A DNA stretch of 64,000 nucleotides from Globodera rostochiensis. Taxonomy: Eukaryota > Nematoda > Chromadorea > Rhabditida > Heteroderidae. The DNA is taken from positions 3,374,295 to 3,438,294 of the forward strand of contig JAEVLN010000002.1 in the NCBI GenBank assembly GCA_018350325.1, given 5' to 3'. Positions 1 to 9,915 of this stretch are shown here, in pieces (the first letter of the stretch is position 1; each line of letters begins with the position of its first letter). The notes beneath the pieces are model-generated. The model was not told the DNA's origin and did no database searches. It worked only from the letters and a program-made list of their open reading frames with translations. The position numbers and the translations under genes are program-made.

Positions 1-208
1 ATGTACAGATTCCATTATTCATATCAGTAAAGGAGTGAATCAACAATTATAATCTCATTAATCTATTTTCTGTTTGAATCCCTACATAAATTTGTTCGTC
101 CTCTGTCCATCACTTCTTGGGCTCACTTGGACCTTCGTTTTCGTCAATCATTCTGAAAATTAGAAAAATTTTGCACAATGGGAGGGGAATTTTAAGACAA
201 TTCTTATC
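1..208. other. Window edge, no gene seen
   Basis: This AT-rich stretch lies downstream of the fragment that ends at 209. I see no convincing coding exon, RNA gene or repeat in it. Confidence 0.4.
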
Positions 209-990
209 CTACCCGTCGCCGATGTCCCTGTCTTTGATGTTAACAATGATGCGATTCCATTGACAGTGCCATTCCCACTCAATTGCCTCCTCCTCCCACT
301 TGGCCCATTGGTCCTCTTCTCGCACAATTGGACAACGCACCAACATCAATCTGTCGTATTCTCCGAAGTGTCGCAATGTCAAACGCTCCCCCGTCAGTGT
401 GTTCTTTAGCTCAAATGGTTCAACGCCATAAGGTGAACACAGGCGGATGAAGAAATTGACCGGCTCAGAAGCGTTGACAAATGACTTAAAGGAAGGGAAT
501 AATTTACGGTACTTTTCGGTTTTGGGGCCCAAATTCAAATTTTTAAAAAATCAACAAAAGGGCGCGTACTCACCGCCGAATGCTAGAATCATATTTGTGC
601 GAATTTCTCTGGCGCGAAGGTGTTAAAAACCGCGGAGCCGATCCATTTGAAGACATATTAGCGCAAATTGTGGCATTTATGCCTCCGAAATAATTCTGGC
701 ACGTAGTTTTTGCAATTTTACGCGCCATTGTGTTGATTTTATAAAATTTTGAATTTGGGCCCCAAAACCGAAAAGTACCTAATTTACTCTCAAACATTAT
801 AAAATGAAAGAATTAATTACCTCTTTGAGTCCATCCATTCCTGTTGGAAAATAATCACGAAACATCTTCGGAAGACCATCTCCACGGGCAGTGAGTAACC
901 ATTTGGCCACGGCTTGACGAGGAGAAGCATCGGTGTTGTCTTCGGCCGGAAACTCGGGGAAATGTCTATAGGAATGGATCGAAACTCGTT
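209..990 (-). pseudogene. Fragment of a cyst-nematode expanded (F-box-associated) gene family
   Basis: Two exons can be joined in frame. One spans about 821-985 and holds FPAEDN, KWLLTARGDGLPK and GMDGLKE. The other spans 209-484 and holds SFVNASEPVNFFIRL, PFELKNTLTGERL, LLVRCP-like LMLVRCPI and EWHCQWNRI, ending IGDG then a stop. The join GLKE/SFVNASE uses a GT donor at 819-820 and an AG acceptor at 485-486. From memory this matches the C-terminal half of proteins multiplied in Globodera and Heterodera, some of which start with an F-box. The N-terminal half is absent: the reading runs straight into a transposon-like repeat at about 985. The tail that usually follows IGDG is also lost. The intron carries a MITE. 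I read this as a 5'-truncated pseudogene; its biochemical role is unknown. Confidence 0.7.
508..779. mobile_element. hAT-type MITE inside an intron (GGTACTT family)
   Basis: The element is 272 bp with terminal inverted repeats of about 60 bp. The ends begin GGTACTTTTCGGTTTTGGGG and are imperfect further in. It is flanked by an exact 8-bp direct repeat TAATTTAC at 500-507 and 780-787, the target-site size of hAT elements. It has no coding capacity and sits in the intron of the family fragment. Confidence 0.9.
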
Positions 991-1345
991 CTCTTTCAAC
1001 TCGTTCCCTTTTCATCAACTCGTTCCCCTCTATAAAAATGACAAAAAACCTCAAAAATCGTACAAAACTCGTGCGAAAAACACGGATTCGGGTTCCTTTT
1101 TTACGTACGTCGAACCCCGGACCCAAATTCGAACATTTGGTCGTAAAAAACTTTTTTCACAAAAAAAAAATTTTCGGAAAATTTTTTTATAAAGTCGTTA
1201 AAAGTTATTGCTAGGGGTTTTTGGGCTCCTAGGGTTACTATTTTGATTGGGTTCAAGACCCCGGGCCCGGTTTCGAAAAATTTTCGAAAACAACATTTTT
1301 TTTCAAAATCAATTTTCTGTAACAAAATCGTTCAATGAATATCTC
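985..1345. mobile_element. Truncated copy of a foldback/MULE-like element
   Basis: Left end carries tandem AACTCGTTC units (about 980-1035). The interior matches, in inverted orientation, the inner part of the element at 45801-46420, including the motif TCGAACCCCGGACCCAAATTC. Only one terminus is present. It abuts, and appears to interrupt, the coding sequence of the family fragment on its left. Confidence 0.7.
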
Positions 1346-1510
1346 TGTTCGCTCTCCCAGGTCGTAACTAAAATTTTTCAAATATGGACTTCAAAGGGCA
1401 AAAAATAAGATTTTAGGGTCAGAAATAAGGGCATTTTACAAAATGTTTCAAAATATAGTAAAATCTTTATTTTTTTGCATGAAATATGCGTTTTTTAGCC
1501 ATATTTCTCT

Positions 1511-2018
1511 CGGTAGGGGACGACTGAGTCGAGTCTGGGCCAACTGAGTCTGGCCAACTGAGTCTGGTGGCCAACTAAGTCTGGCCAACTGAGTCTGGTT
1601 GGCAGGAAAAATTTTTAAACTTAAATCTTGTAAAATAAAACAAAACTTTCTTAAACAAAAATTAAAGCAAACAAACATAACAGAATAAAACAATCATTGA
1701 TTCAATTCTTCATGTGACACTTTTTGGAAATTCCGGCAAGAAAATCGATTATTCTTTGGGGGTTTTGATTCTGCATGGCATATTGATGGTCGCCCAAAAA
1801 ATGGTACTTGGGGTTCGTTAGGCTTAGGCCTATGCCACCATGGCTTGGGGTTTGTTAGGCTTAGGCCTAAGGCTATTAATGTAAAAAACGATAACAAATG
1901 GAAAAATTTTTCAAAAAATCATAAATGTTGAAATCATAGGACTCAGTTGGCCAGACTCAGTTGGCCATCAGACTCAGTTGGCCAGACTCAGTCGGCCAGA
2001 CTCAGTTGGGCCGTTCCC
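1511..2018. mobile_element. Foldback element with tandem-repeat termini (GACTCAGTTGGCC units)
   Basis: The two ends carry several copies of GACTCAGTTGGCC in opposite orientation (about 1516-1605 and 1938-2012). The element is about 508 bp and is flanked by a 9-bp direct repeat TATTTCTCT (1502-1510 and 2019-2027). No open frame looks like a transposase, so it is non-autonomous. A 9-bp duplication with repeat-built ends fits Foldback/Mutator-like elements. Confidence 0.75.
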
Positions 2019-2060
2019 TATTTCTCTAGGGGTGGAAAAAAGAAAATTTGATCATAATTC

Positions 2061-2467
2061 GGTTAACTACGTTTTGCCTCCGATCATTTTGCCTCCCCAG
2101 CAAAAATGGTACGTTTTGCCACCCCAGCAAAAATGGTACGTTTTGCCTCCGATCATTTTGCCTCCGGTACGGTTTGGCAATGTTACGTTTCTTGAATGAT
2201 TTTGAGCATGTGTTTGAATGTTTTTGAGGTCAAAAGATTCCGAAAAAATTTTGGAATAGAAAAACCTTCGAATTCGGGTCCGGGGTTCGAAATTGACCGA
2301 AATTTAAGTTTTTGATGAGTTGGCAAAATGTAACATTTTTGCTGAGGAGGCAAAACGTCCATTTTTGCTGGGAAGGCAAAACGTACCATTTTAGCTGGGG
2401 AGGCAAAACGTACCGGAGGCAAAACGTACCGGAGGCAAAATGATCGGAGGCAAAACGTACGGACACC
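2061..2467. mobile_element. Foldback element with tandem-repeat termini (GGCAAAACGTACC units)
   Basis: Ends hold multiple GGCAAAACGTACC and GGCAAAATGATCGGA-type units in inverted orientation (2067-2190 versus 2335-2460). A 9-bp direct repeat TCATAATTC flanks it (2052-2060 and 2468-2476). Interior near 2262-2300 carries the dispersed TTCGAATTCGGGTCCGGGG module. Non-autonomous. Confidence 0.8.
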
Positions 2468-2973
2468 TCATAATTCACTTTCTCTTAAACTAAACTTTTC
2501 GCTGTCGGCACTTCGGGTGAATGAGAATTTCTGAAAATTTTAATGAATCTTTGCAAAATTTCTTTTTTTTTGCGCACGGTCTTAAAATATTGCTTTTAGG
2601 GGTGGTGGGCTTAACGGTGCCGATAGGCGCTGCCGAGAAAAATTTTGAATTTTTGGTTCAATTTGTTTACGACCTCTGACTTAAAATTTGTTTGTTATTT
2701 TGTTGAAATAAAATTTTGATTCCCAAGTTACAAAAAACAATTTCGGGCGTCGAATCGTGGTGCTCCGTCAGGACTCTTCTCAACATGCACCAAACACAAG
2801 CTTTCCGTGCAGTTGCAATACGAATAGTTTATCACAGAAAGTTCTTGAATGGCTTAAATTAATCTTTTTTTTTAATGTGAAATCGTTTTAAAACAATCTT
2901 CCGTTTCCATAGAAACGCATTCAATTTCTGTTTTAGTCAAATTTCCACATTCTTTTGGTCTGTTACCCCCAAA
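2468..2973. other. Upstream region of BBS7 with one copy of the GC-rich hairpin repeat
   Basis: About 500 bp of AT-rich sequence. At 2613-2637 is a copy, read on the minus strand, of the palindromic module CGGCGGCGCCTATCGGC. A TTTTAG acceptor-like site about 40 bp before the BBS7 start could be a trans-splice acceptor. No gene seen. Confidence 0.4.
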
Positions 2974-5900
2974 ATGGACGTTGTGCTCAGTCGAGTAGAC
3001 TATGCCCACGTTGGGACAACTTCGAACGGTGGGCGAAAGCATTTCCATAAAAATGCCCCCCCCCGTCGTTAAAAGGTTGCCTTTGCGTTATTCAAAATCT
3101 GTCGGCGAACGGAAGGGCCGAAGATCAACCAGCCGGAGCATCGGAAGACACCGGCGAAAAAGGGGACAAATTGGGGAGGAGGGGACGACGGGGGAGTCGG
3201 AAGGGCGAACCAATTGCTTTGGAAGACAAAGTGGGCAATGAATGGATTGTTTGGAGTTCGTTGTGTTCAGGTGGTGGTCGGGGGACAGAACGGTGTGTTG
3301 CTGTGCATGGAGAGGCGAAACAACGACACAAATGTGAGAGTGCCTAAGTTTAATCGCTGCTGCTTTTGTTGGTTTGATCTCGCTGATCAATTTCTCACAA
3401 AGATTCTCTACAAAACCCCTCCGGGCCCGCCAATTTCGCGTGTTTATTTGGGCGGTGCACTCGGTTCCGTTCAGGACAAAGCTTTCGTCGCCTGTGGCAC
3501 TGAGGTTTTGAGGGAGTTTGGGGGGGGCGTCAGTCACTTCCACAAAAACATCCGAATTGGGTCTGACCAGGTCAGAGGCTACAGTCGCAAAGGGAAGCAG
3601 TTTCTAGCATTTGAGAGCAATTTGACGGAGGAGATCCAATCATTGTTCATCTACGGAGTGGACATGTTCATCGGAAGCAACAATTCCCATTACCAATTCC
3701 ACGACTGCGTGGAGAAAAGTGTGGGTCGAAGGGTGGAGGAGAGAGCATTTTGATTCTTTTGAATTTGTTTAAATATTCAGCATTTTTTCTGTGCTGATCA
3801 GATCATGGACTGTGTGTGTTTGCCGGTGACGGAAGGCGGATGGGTGGGCCGGGGTCTGACTCCCGTGTTGGCATGTGCCGACAAGACCATCAAGGTCTAT
3901 CAACCAACCAATTTGTGCAATCTTTGCACTTTTCTCAGGTCCTGGAAGGGTCTCGACTTGTCTACGAGGTCTGCCTCCACTTATTCTCGGCATTTCAATT
4001 CAAATTGCGTAGGTCCCCGTCGGCGATGTGCCCACCGTTCTTCACCTGTTCTGTAACGATGGCGGCTACAATAAGCAGAAAGTTTTGTTCGGATGTCGTA
4101 ATGGAGTGATCGGACTGGTCGACTTGGGTGTGGACTATTCGACCGTCTTTCAGCAGATTGAGACCAAATCATTCGCCAGTAGGAGAGGAGCTTTATCAGA
4201 TGGGATAGTCCAAGACCGGACAATTCGACAGTAATTCCAATTTATTTGGTCATTGTCGGATTGTTCACTTCTGTCTGTTTCGGTCTGTGCCATTCCAGCT
4301 GATCATTACCATTAATCTCTGTCCTTTTATCCATCTTTTCACAGCGGTAACAGCCATTCATTGTTATCCGTTGGTTGACCAAAAGGGGTCGAGACCCGAC
4401 GTTGTAGTGGGAAAGGAGGACGGGCTTATCGAGCTGTATGCAGTGGATGAGAACGACACGGTCATTGAAAATTTGATCGCATTTGCATTGACCTTCCAAA
4501 TTTTTTCTATTTAGTTGGCTTTTCGACAACTTGTCCAGTGCGAAGAGCGCATCACCGGGCTGTGTTGCGGAAGAGTTGGTTCTTCGCACTTTCCAGAAAT
4601 CGTTGTCAGCACGTACAGCGGATGGGTTGGTTGGGTGTGAAATCAGAATGTTTATGAACAACATTATCGGCTTCCTCCATATCCCGTCTTTCTCCAAAGT
4701 TGTTCGGATTGACCACGGAGCCGGTGTTCGCAATGTCCGAGTCGTCAACTTCCGGCACGAATCGACAGCAGCAGGACGAAACGGGCGGGGGCGAGAGTTC
4801 CGCACTGGCCCCTCAAATGGAAGTGAAAGTTCGTCAAATGAGGTCGGTGAATGGGCCGGATGGGATTTGTGGCAGATGACGCCTCGGGCGTTGCTTCAGA
4901 ATGGAATTGGACGAGTTGGAGAGTCGGGTTCGCACGGAGAGGGAACGCTTCCATGGAGAAATCGCTGCTGCTGCAGCACAACAACAACAGAACGGAGCAG
5001 TTCAGCAATCACAGCAGCCCGTAGCCGAGCTTGCTTCGTTGGATTTCACCGTAAATGACAGATTTGCGCTGCGTAAGGAACTGGCTTGGTCAGTTCCGTT
5101 GAGAATTTGTTGCCTCCGGCATATCAAAGCACTTTCTAAATTATTTTCTCACAAATCAGCTCTTTCTTTAGCTACACTCTCTCTGTTGAGCTGACTGTGC
5201 CCATTGACTACGTGCTAATGCAAAGTGACGTCAGGGTGGACTTGTTGGACGTGGAACGCAATTCGGCGGTGACTTCAAAGACAGAGCCAGAACCCGGCGT
5301 ATTGGGGGAGGGGGGGGGGGGGGGGAATTTGTAGTGACCAAAGATTGATCTTTCTTTGGCTACCAAACAGTCCGGAAATGCTTTACTGGCCGTCTATCGA
5401 TGCCAAACGGACATCACGCGGATGGAAATGCGAATTCGCAGCATCGAAGGACAATTCGGAACGTTGCGGCTGTACATTGTGCCGCGATTGACCCCTTTGA
5501 CGTGCAAAGTGAGCTTTTCTAAAAATCTATGAATTTATTTAAAGTTGGAAAATGTTTCGAGAGAATTTTAATTTTGGGTCCGAAATCAGTGACAAAAGGT
5601 CGACAAAATAAAAAGGTTCTCGTGGGAAACAAGAATTGTTTATATTGTCTCAAACACATTTGTCAATTATCCGTCGTCCGAACAAAATTAAAAAAGACAA
5701 AATGCAAAGAGATAGGAGTGATCGATCGCCAGTCAAATGGAATGATCGGAGATTTATGGAGTTCATTTGTCAGTGAGAAAATCGTTAGCGAAGGCCCAAC
5801 GAACAGCAAGAAGCGCATTGGCCTGCCGAATGGTAGAAACAGCCCATGTTACAACCACAGAAATCGCCGCCCCGCTTCCACTGCAAAATCCAAGTTCCAA

Positions 5901-8900
5901 AAACGGAGTGATTGGACTCGCAAAACTCACCAGATCATTCAGACTGAGTCTGATGTCGTCGTGCTGTGATCGTTGTTTGCTATGTCGTGCAAGTACTGCT
6001 TCGTCTTCGTCTCGCACTTTCATCCGCCTTTGCTGCTCTCTGATCAGCATATCCTCGGGTTGGTCGTTGTTGTCGTCGTCAGTGTGTAGGATTATGGGGT
6101 TGGCTGTGGAGAAGAGTAAAAAGCGACGGAAATGGCGGGCGGAGGAGGGACAGGGCAAGAATATGAGAAGGCCGAGGAGAAGGAGCAGTAGCGGGAGAAC
6201 AACAGCGGACAGACTGCGGGAGGACTGGGACATCTTAGGAAGGAGAACAAAGACGATCTGTACGATGATCAGTGAAAACTGAAAAGTGTACGGAGCTGAT
6301 GAGCGAATTTATGGGGGGGGGGGATCTTGGAGTGACAAAATTGGGTACACTCACAAGACACCTCCAACCCTCTGATCTCATCATCTCCCTCCCCATCCTC
6401 TCTTCCACCCTTTCTTCCATCTTCTCTTCTACCCTCTCTTCCATCCTCTCTTCCACCCTTTCTTCCATCTTCTCTTCTACCCTCTCTTCCATCCTCTCTT
6501 CCACCCTTTCTTCCATCTTCTCTTCTACCCTCTCTTCCATCCTCTCTTCCACCCTTTCTTCCATCCTCTCTTCCACCACCTTCCTTCCTTCCTTCTATTC
6601 GAAATCACCCCCTCGCTAATTGGCGCTGTTTTTGTGGAACGCGTCACCGAATTTTACCGAACACGTCATCCGTCCATTCATCATTTGCCCCGGGGCATTA
6701 AAAACAAATTGAGGGGAGAGGGGGGGGGGGAGGGGGGGGGGGACAATTGACTATTTCGGAATCCCGGAAAACTTTTTCCCCTTTTAGTTTGGAAAACGAT
6801 TTACAATTAACTTAAATAATACAAATAAATGTTTTCAAAATTATCGCATAAAAATGGGCTAAACGTTTGATAAGGAAGTGGCACCAAAGGAATTTGGGCG
6901 AGGAAAAAAACTGTCGAAACTCATTTGGGAAGACACCAAAAAGAGAACATTTTGTGGCAAATCGTGAGGAAGTGAGCGTTTTAGCGGAATAATCGGAAGA
7001 AATATTCGGAGCTGGCGGAACGGAAGATTAACAATTTTAAACACTATTCGAATGAAGTGAATAACGAACGCCCCGGGGGTCGTCTGACCCGCACCCGTCG
7101 CTCATCTGGGAAATGCCCTCCGGTATTACATCCCAAGGGCCTTTTTAAGTGGGGAAGCCTCGCCTAATCCATTTTTGGGTGCTCACTTAGCCTTTCCACA
7201 GGAGAACGACAAATGCGCACAGCGAACCCGACACCTTTGGCCGCCCTCGTCTTGGGCCCCTCATTTCGCCTCTCCCCCCTCCGCCCCAGAAATCCCTCAT
7301 TTGCCATCCCCCTCATCCCCCCCCCCCCCCCTCCCCCCAGAAATCCCTCCGCCCCTCCCCCCAGAAATCCCTCATTTGCCATCCCCTCAACCCCCCCCCC
7401 CCTCCCCCCAGAAATCCCTCCCGCCCCTCCCCCCAGAAATCCCTCCGCCCCTCCCCCCAGAAATCCCTCATTGCCCCCTCCCCCCCCCCCCTCCCCCCAG
7501 AAATCCCTCATTTGCCATCCCCATCACCCCCCCCCCCCGCCCCTCCCCCCAGAAATCCCTCATTTGCCTATTACCCCCCGGTGTTTTTGCATCCGTCCTT
7601 CCCTTCCTTTCAATTCCATTCATCCGCCCATTGTCATCCCTTTCGCCCATCCTCCTCCTCTCCTCCCTCTCATTTGGCCATTCCCTCAAATGCCAAATTT
7701 CCTTCCCATCCGTTCATCCTTTTGTTTTCATCCAGCAGTTGATGTCATTGTCGTCTTGTCTTAATCTCTCTTCCCGCAGCAAAGAAGGTAATCCGAGTCG
7801 AAGCAGCCCATCCCTTCGAGACAAATCCCTCCCACACATTTAACGGATGCCGTTGCACTTTGACTCCTTCCTCCCCAAAGTGTGTGACGCGCTTTACGAA
7901 AGCAAAAGCAAAAATGGCCTTACCTAATAGTAAGGTAAAACTCCCCATAAAAATGAGGAAATATTGCAAATGAACTGCCCTTTCAGATGCGTTCCTACCC
8001 AATCAAACCGCTGGCCCTTCACGAGCGTGTCCACCAATTCGACGAGTCGCGTCCGATCAACCTTCTCTCCCTGGTCGGCCCGTTCTCCATCCACGAGGCC
8101 CATTCCTGGCTGGTGCTTTGCGTGGCCGAAGTGCCCGAACGGTGCCCTCAGGCCGAGACTGTCACTTTCAACTTCCGCTCCACTTTCAACGGAGGCACAA
8201 TGCTCCAGGCCAGCTACAGGTATTGAGAGACGGGCTGACCGCAGAAGCCTAATCACTCTGTCTGTTCCACCGACGCCAAATATCGCTCCTCCAGTAAGGG
8301 TCGTGCCACGTATCGAAGTGACAATCTGTCCACAATTGTAATCCTCCGGGACGTGATCTCGCGCATTGTGACGGTGAATCAGCTGAAGGTACACATCAGC
8401 TGTGACATGAACTCGGATAGTATTGGACGCACTTTGGCACTGATTTGGCCCCGATTGGAGCACCAGATTGGGCTGGTCAAAAGACTCCAATTGGCCAATG
8501 GATTAAAGGTCATTCAGTTAAGGAAATGGGAAGTTGTCAAGCTTTTTGTAAGGAAGCGAGTGATTCGATTTTGCCTCTTTACTATTTTTAGGAGTTGGAA
8601 GCCTCCTTCGAGGACATTTCGTATCTGAATCCAGAACTGCGTTTAATTCTTGCAAATCAGGAAAAACTGCACGAAGAGGTGCGATTGTTGGCAGGGAAAA
8701 AGTCGAACAACAAATTTGACTTCAGGTGGACAGCCAAGCGGTGTACTTTGACCGCATTCTCGGCATTATCACAGATCTGTACATTGACAAATACAAAATG
8801 CTTGGCCAAAATGTAAAGCACCGAGCTAAAGAGCTGTTGCAGCTGCTCCATGACGGCGAATGCACGTTGGAAGCACTTCAAACATTCTTCAACACAAAAT

Positions 8901-8902
8901 GA
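2974..8902 (+). CDS. BBS7: Bardet-Biedl syndrome 7 protein (BBSome subunit)
   Basis: BBS7 is one of the beta-propeller subunits of the BBSome, the coat-like complex that carries membrane proteins in cilia. About 15 exons can be joined. Exon 1 starts MDVVLSRVDYAHVGTTS at 2974. Later exons give the propeller: VVVGGQNGVLLC (3271-3333), RGYSRKGKQFLAFESNLTE (3571 on), TPVLACADKTIK (to 3894), VLEGSRLVYE (3939-3968), VVVGKEDGLIELYAVDEN, and IVVSTYSGW. A coiled region follows near 4910, then VDLLDVERNSAV (5230), IRSIEGQFGTL (to 5508), YPIKPLALHERVHQFDESRP (7987 on), IWPRLEHQIGLVKRLQ and ITDLYIDKYKMLGQNVK, stop at 8900-8902. Order and spacing follow human BBS7 throughout. The stretch 3020-3270 is unresolved: the expected strand lies in a frame that does not join cleanly, beside a poly-C run. 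Intron 5509-7986 is 2.5 kb and holds another gene. Confidence 0.92.
5785..6233 (-). CDS. Secreted prepropeptide with a KR-processed six-cysteine peptide, nested in the BBS7 intron
   Basis: Exon 1 is 5931-6233 and exon 2 is 5785-5880. The 50-bp intron has a GTGAGT donor and a TTTTGCAG acceptor, and the frame runs through, giving 131 residues. Residues 1-33 are a clear signal peptide (LSAVVLPLLLLLLGLLIFL). A charged spacer with dibasic sites follows (LARHSKQR). The end of exon 1, LSLNDL, joins WKRGG at the start of exon 2. Cleavage after KR would release a 28-residue C-terminal peptide with spacing C-x1-C-x3-C-x7-C-x2-C-C, enough for three disulfides, ending SLGLR. This is the layout of a neuropeptide or peptide-hormone precursor. 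I do not recognise the family; trissin-like peptides have six cysteines but different spacing. A secreted effector is the main alternative. No amidation glycine is seen. Confidence 0.72.
6396..6582. repeat. Tandem pyrimidine repeat, unit about 48 bp
   Basis: Four copies of a unit built from CTTCCACCCTTTCTTCCATC and CTTCTCTTCTACCCTCTC. It lies in the BBS7 intron, upstream of the nested gene on the minus strand. Both strands are open but the translations (SSTLSSI, MEERVEE) are repeat artefacts. Confidence 0.85.
7255..7575. repeat. C-rich tandem repeat (CCCCAGAAATCCCTC units)
   Basis: About nine irregular copies of a 25-45 bp unit containing CCCCAGAAATCCCTC followed by C-runs, in the BBS7 intron. 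The long Pro-rich translations are not genes. Confidence 0.85.
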
Positions 8903-8988
8903 AGAAAATGTTCATTCAAATGAATTGTTTTTATTTATATTACAAAATTACTCTAGCCTTGTTTTTCCGTATGAAAGTGGTTAACATC

Positions 8989-9386
8989 GGACGGAGGACG
9001 ATTCGTTCCCGGCCGATTCGTTCACCCCCGGTTCGTTCCCCTTTTCAGAAGTTTTTTCGTTATAACTTCTTTCAAGTGTAACCAAATCAAACATTTTCGA
9101 TATCATTCGAAAGCTTACAACTAGTAGAAGTTTACAAAAGCAAAAGCTAAGCGATTGGCCAAATCTCAAAAAAGTTATGGCCAGAAACCGTTTTTTTGGC
9201 CACAATTGGCCATAACTTTTTTGAAATTTGGCCAATCGCTTAGCTTTTGCTTTTGAAAGCTTCTACTAGTTGTAAGCTTTCAATGTCTATTTGGTTAGCT
9301 TTGAAAGAAGTTATAACGAAAAAACTTTTGAAAAGAGAACGAATCGGGGGTGAACGAATCGGCCGGGAACGAATCGTCTTTTTACC
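8989..9386. mobile_element. Full-length foldback/MULE-like element (GAACGAATCG units)
   Basis: The 398-bp element is almost entirely a hairpin with arms of about 185 bp. The ends carry tandem GATTCGTTCCCGGCC units, and the inner arms share TTGGCCAATCGCTTAGC and GTTATAACG. A 9-bp direct repeat GTTAACATC flanks it (8980-8988 and 9387-9395). It lies between BBS7 and SEH1. Confidence 0.88.
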
Positions 9387-9395
9387 GTTAACATC

Positions 9396-9915
9396 GAGTC
9401 TGGTTCTATCCTTTTTAAAAATCACTATTACTTTTTTTACTTATATTCTCAAAGTTTTTTGGAGATAATTTTACCATTTTTCGCGACTATTTCGAGATTC
9501 TTCGAGACTAAAAGTAGCAGCCCTGCAACTTCTTTATACTCTTTTTCAACGCAAAGATTCGTTATCAGCTCGACGAGAGGAATCGATTGGTGCATTTTTT
9601 TCGAATCTGAACCTTCCCACATAAAGTAGAAATACCTACCGATTTTTACAGCATTTTTTGTTGGATAATTTGGAGTGAAAATTTCTTTGAATTTGTTATT
9701 TTTTACGATAAGCCAAATTCAATGTCAAAAAGCTGCTCAAACATCAGTAGAGCCGCTAATTACATGGATAAAAAAATTTCCAAATATGGCCATAAAATAT
9801 GGATGAAAAATTGCAAAATATGGACAAAAATTGAAAATATATACTGTACGTAAAATGGGCTCTAGAAAACTACGCTTGAAAATTAAGCAAAAGATTTACA
9901 TTAAAAAGAATTCGA
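9396..9915. other. BBS7-SEH1 intergenic region
   Basis: About 520 bp of AT-rich DNA with no open frame of interest. Two nearby sites, AATATGGCC and AAATATGGAC near 9783-9825, resemble low-complexity DNA. Confidence 0.4.

Noticed and set aside
7175..7843. Pro-rich open frames in the BBS7 intron
   Set aside because: They follow the CCCCAGAAATCCCTC repeat and have no start context, splice partner or domain.
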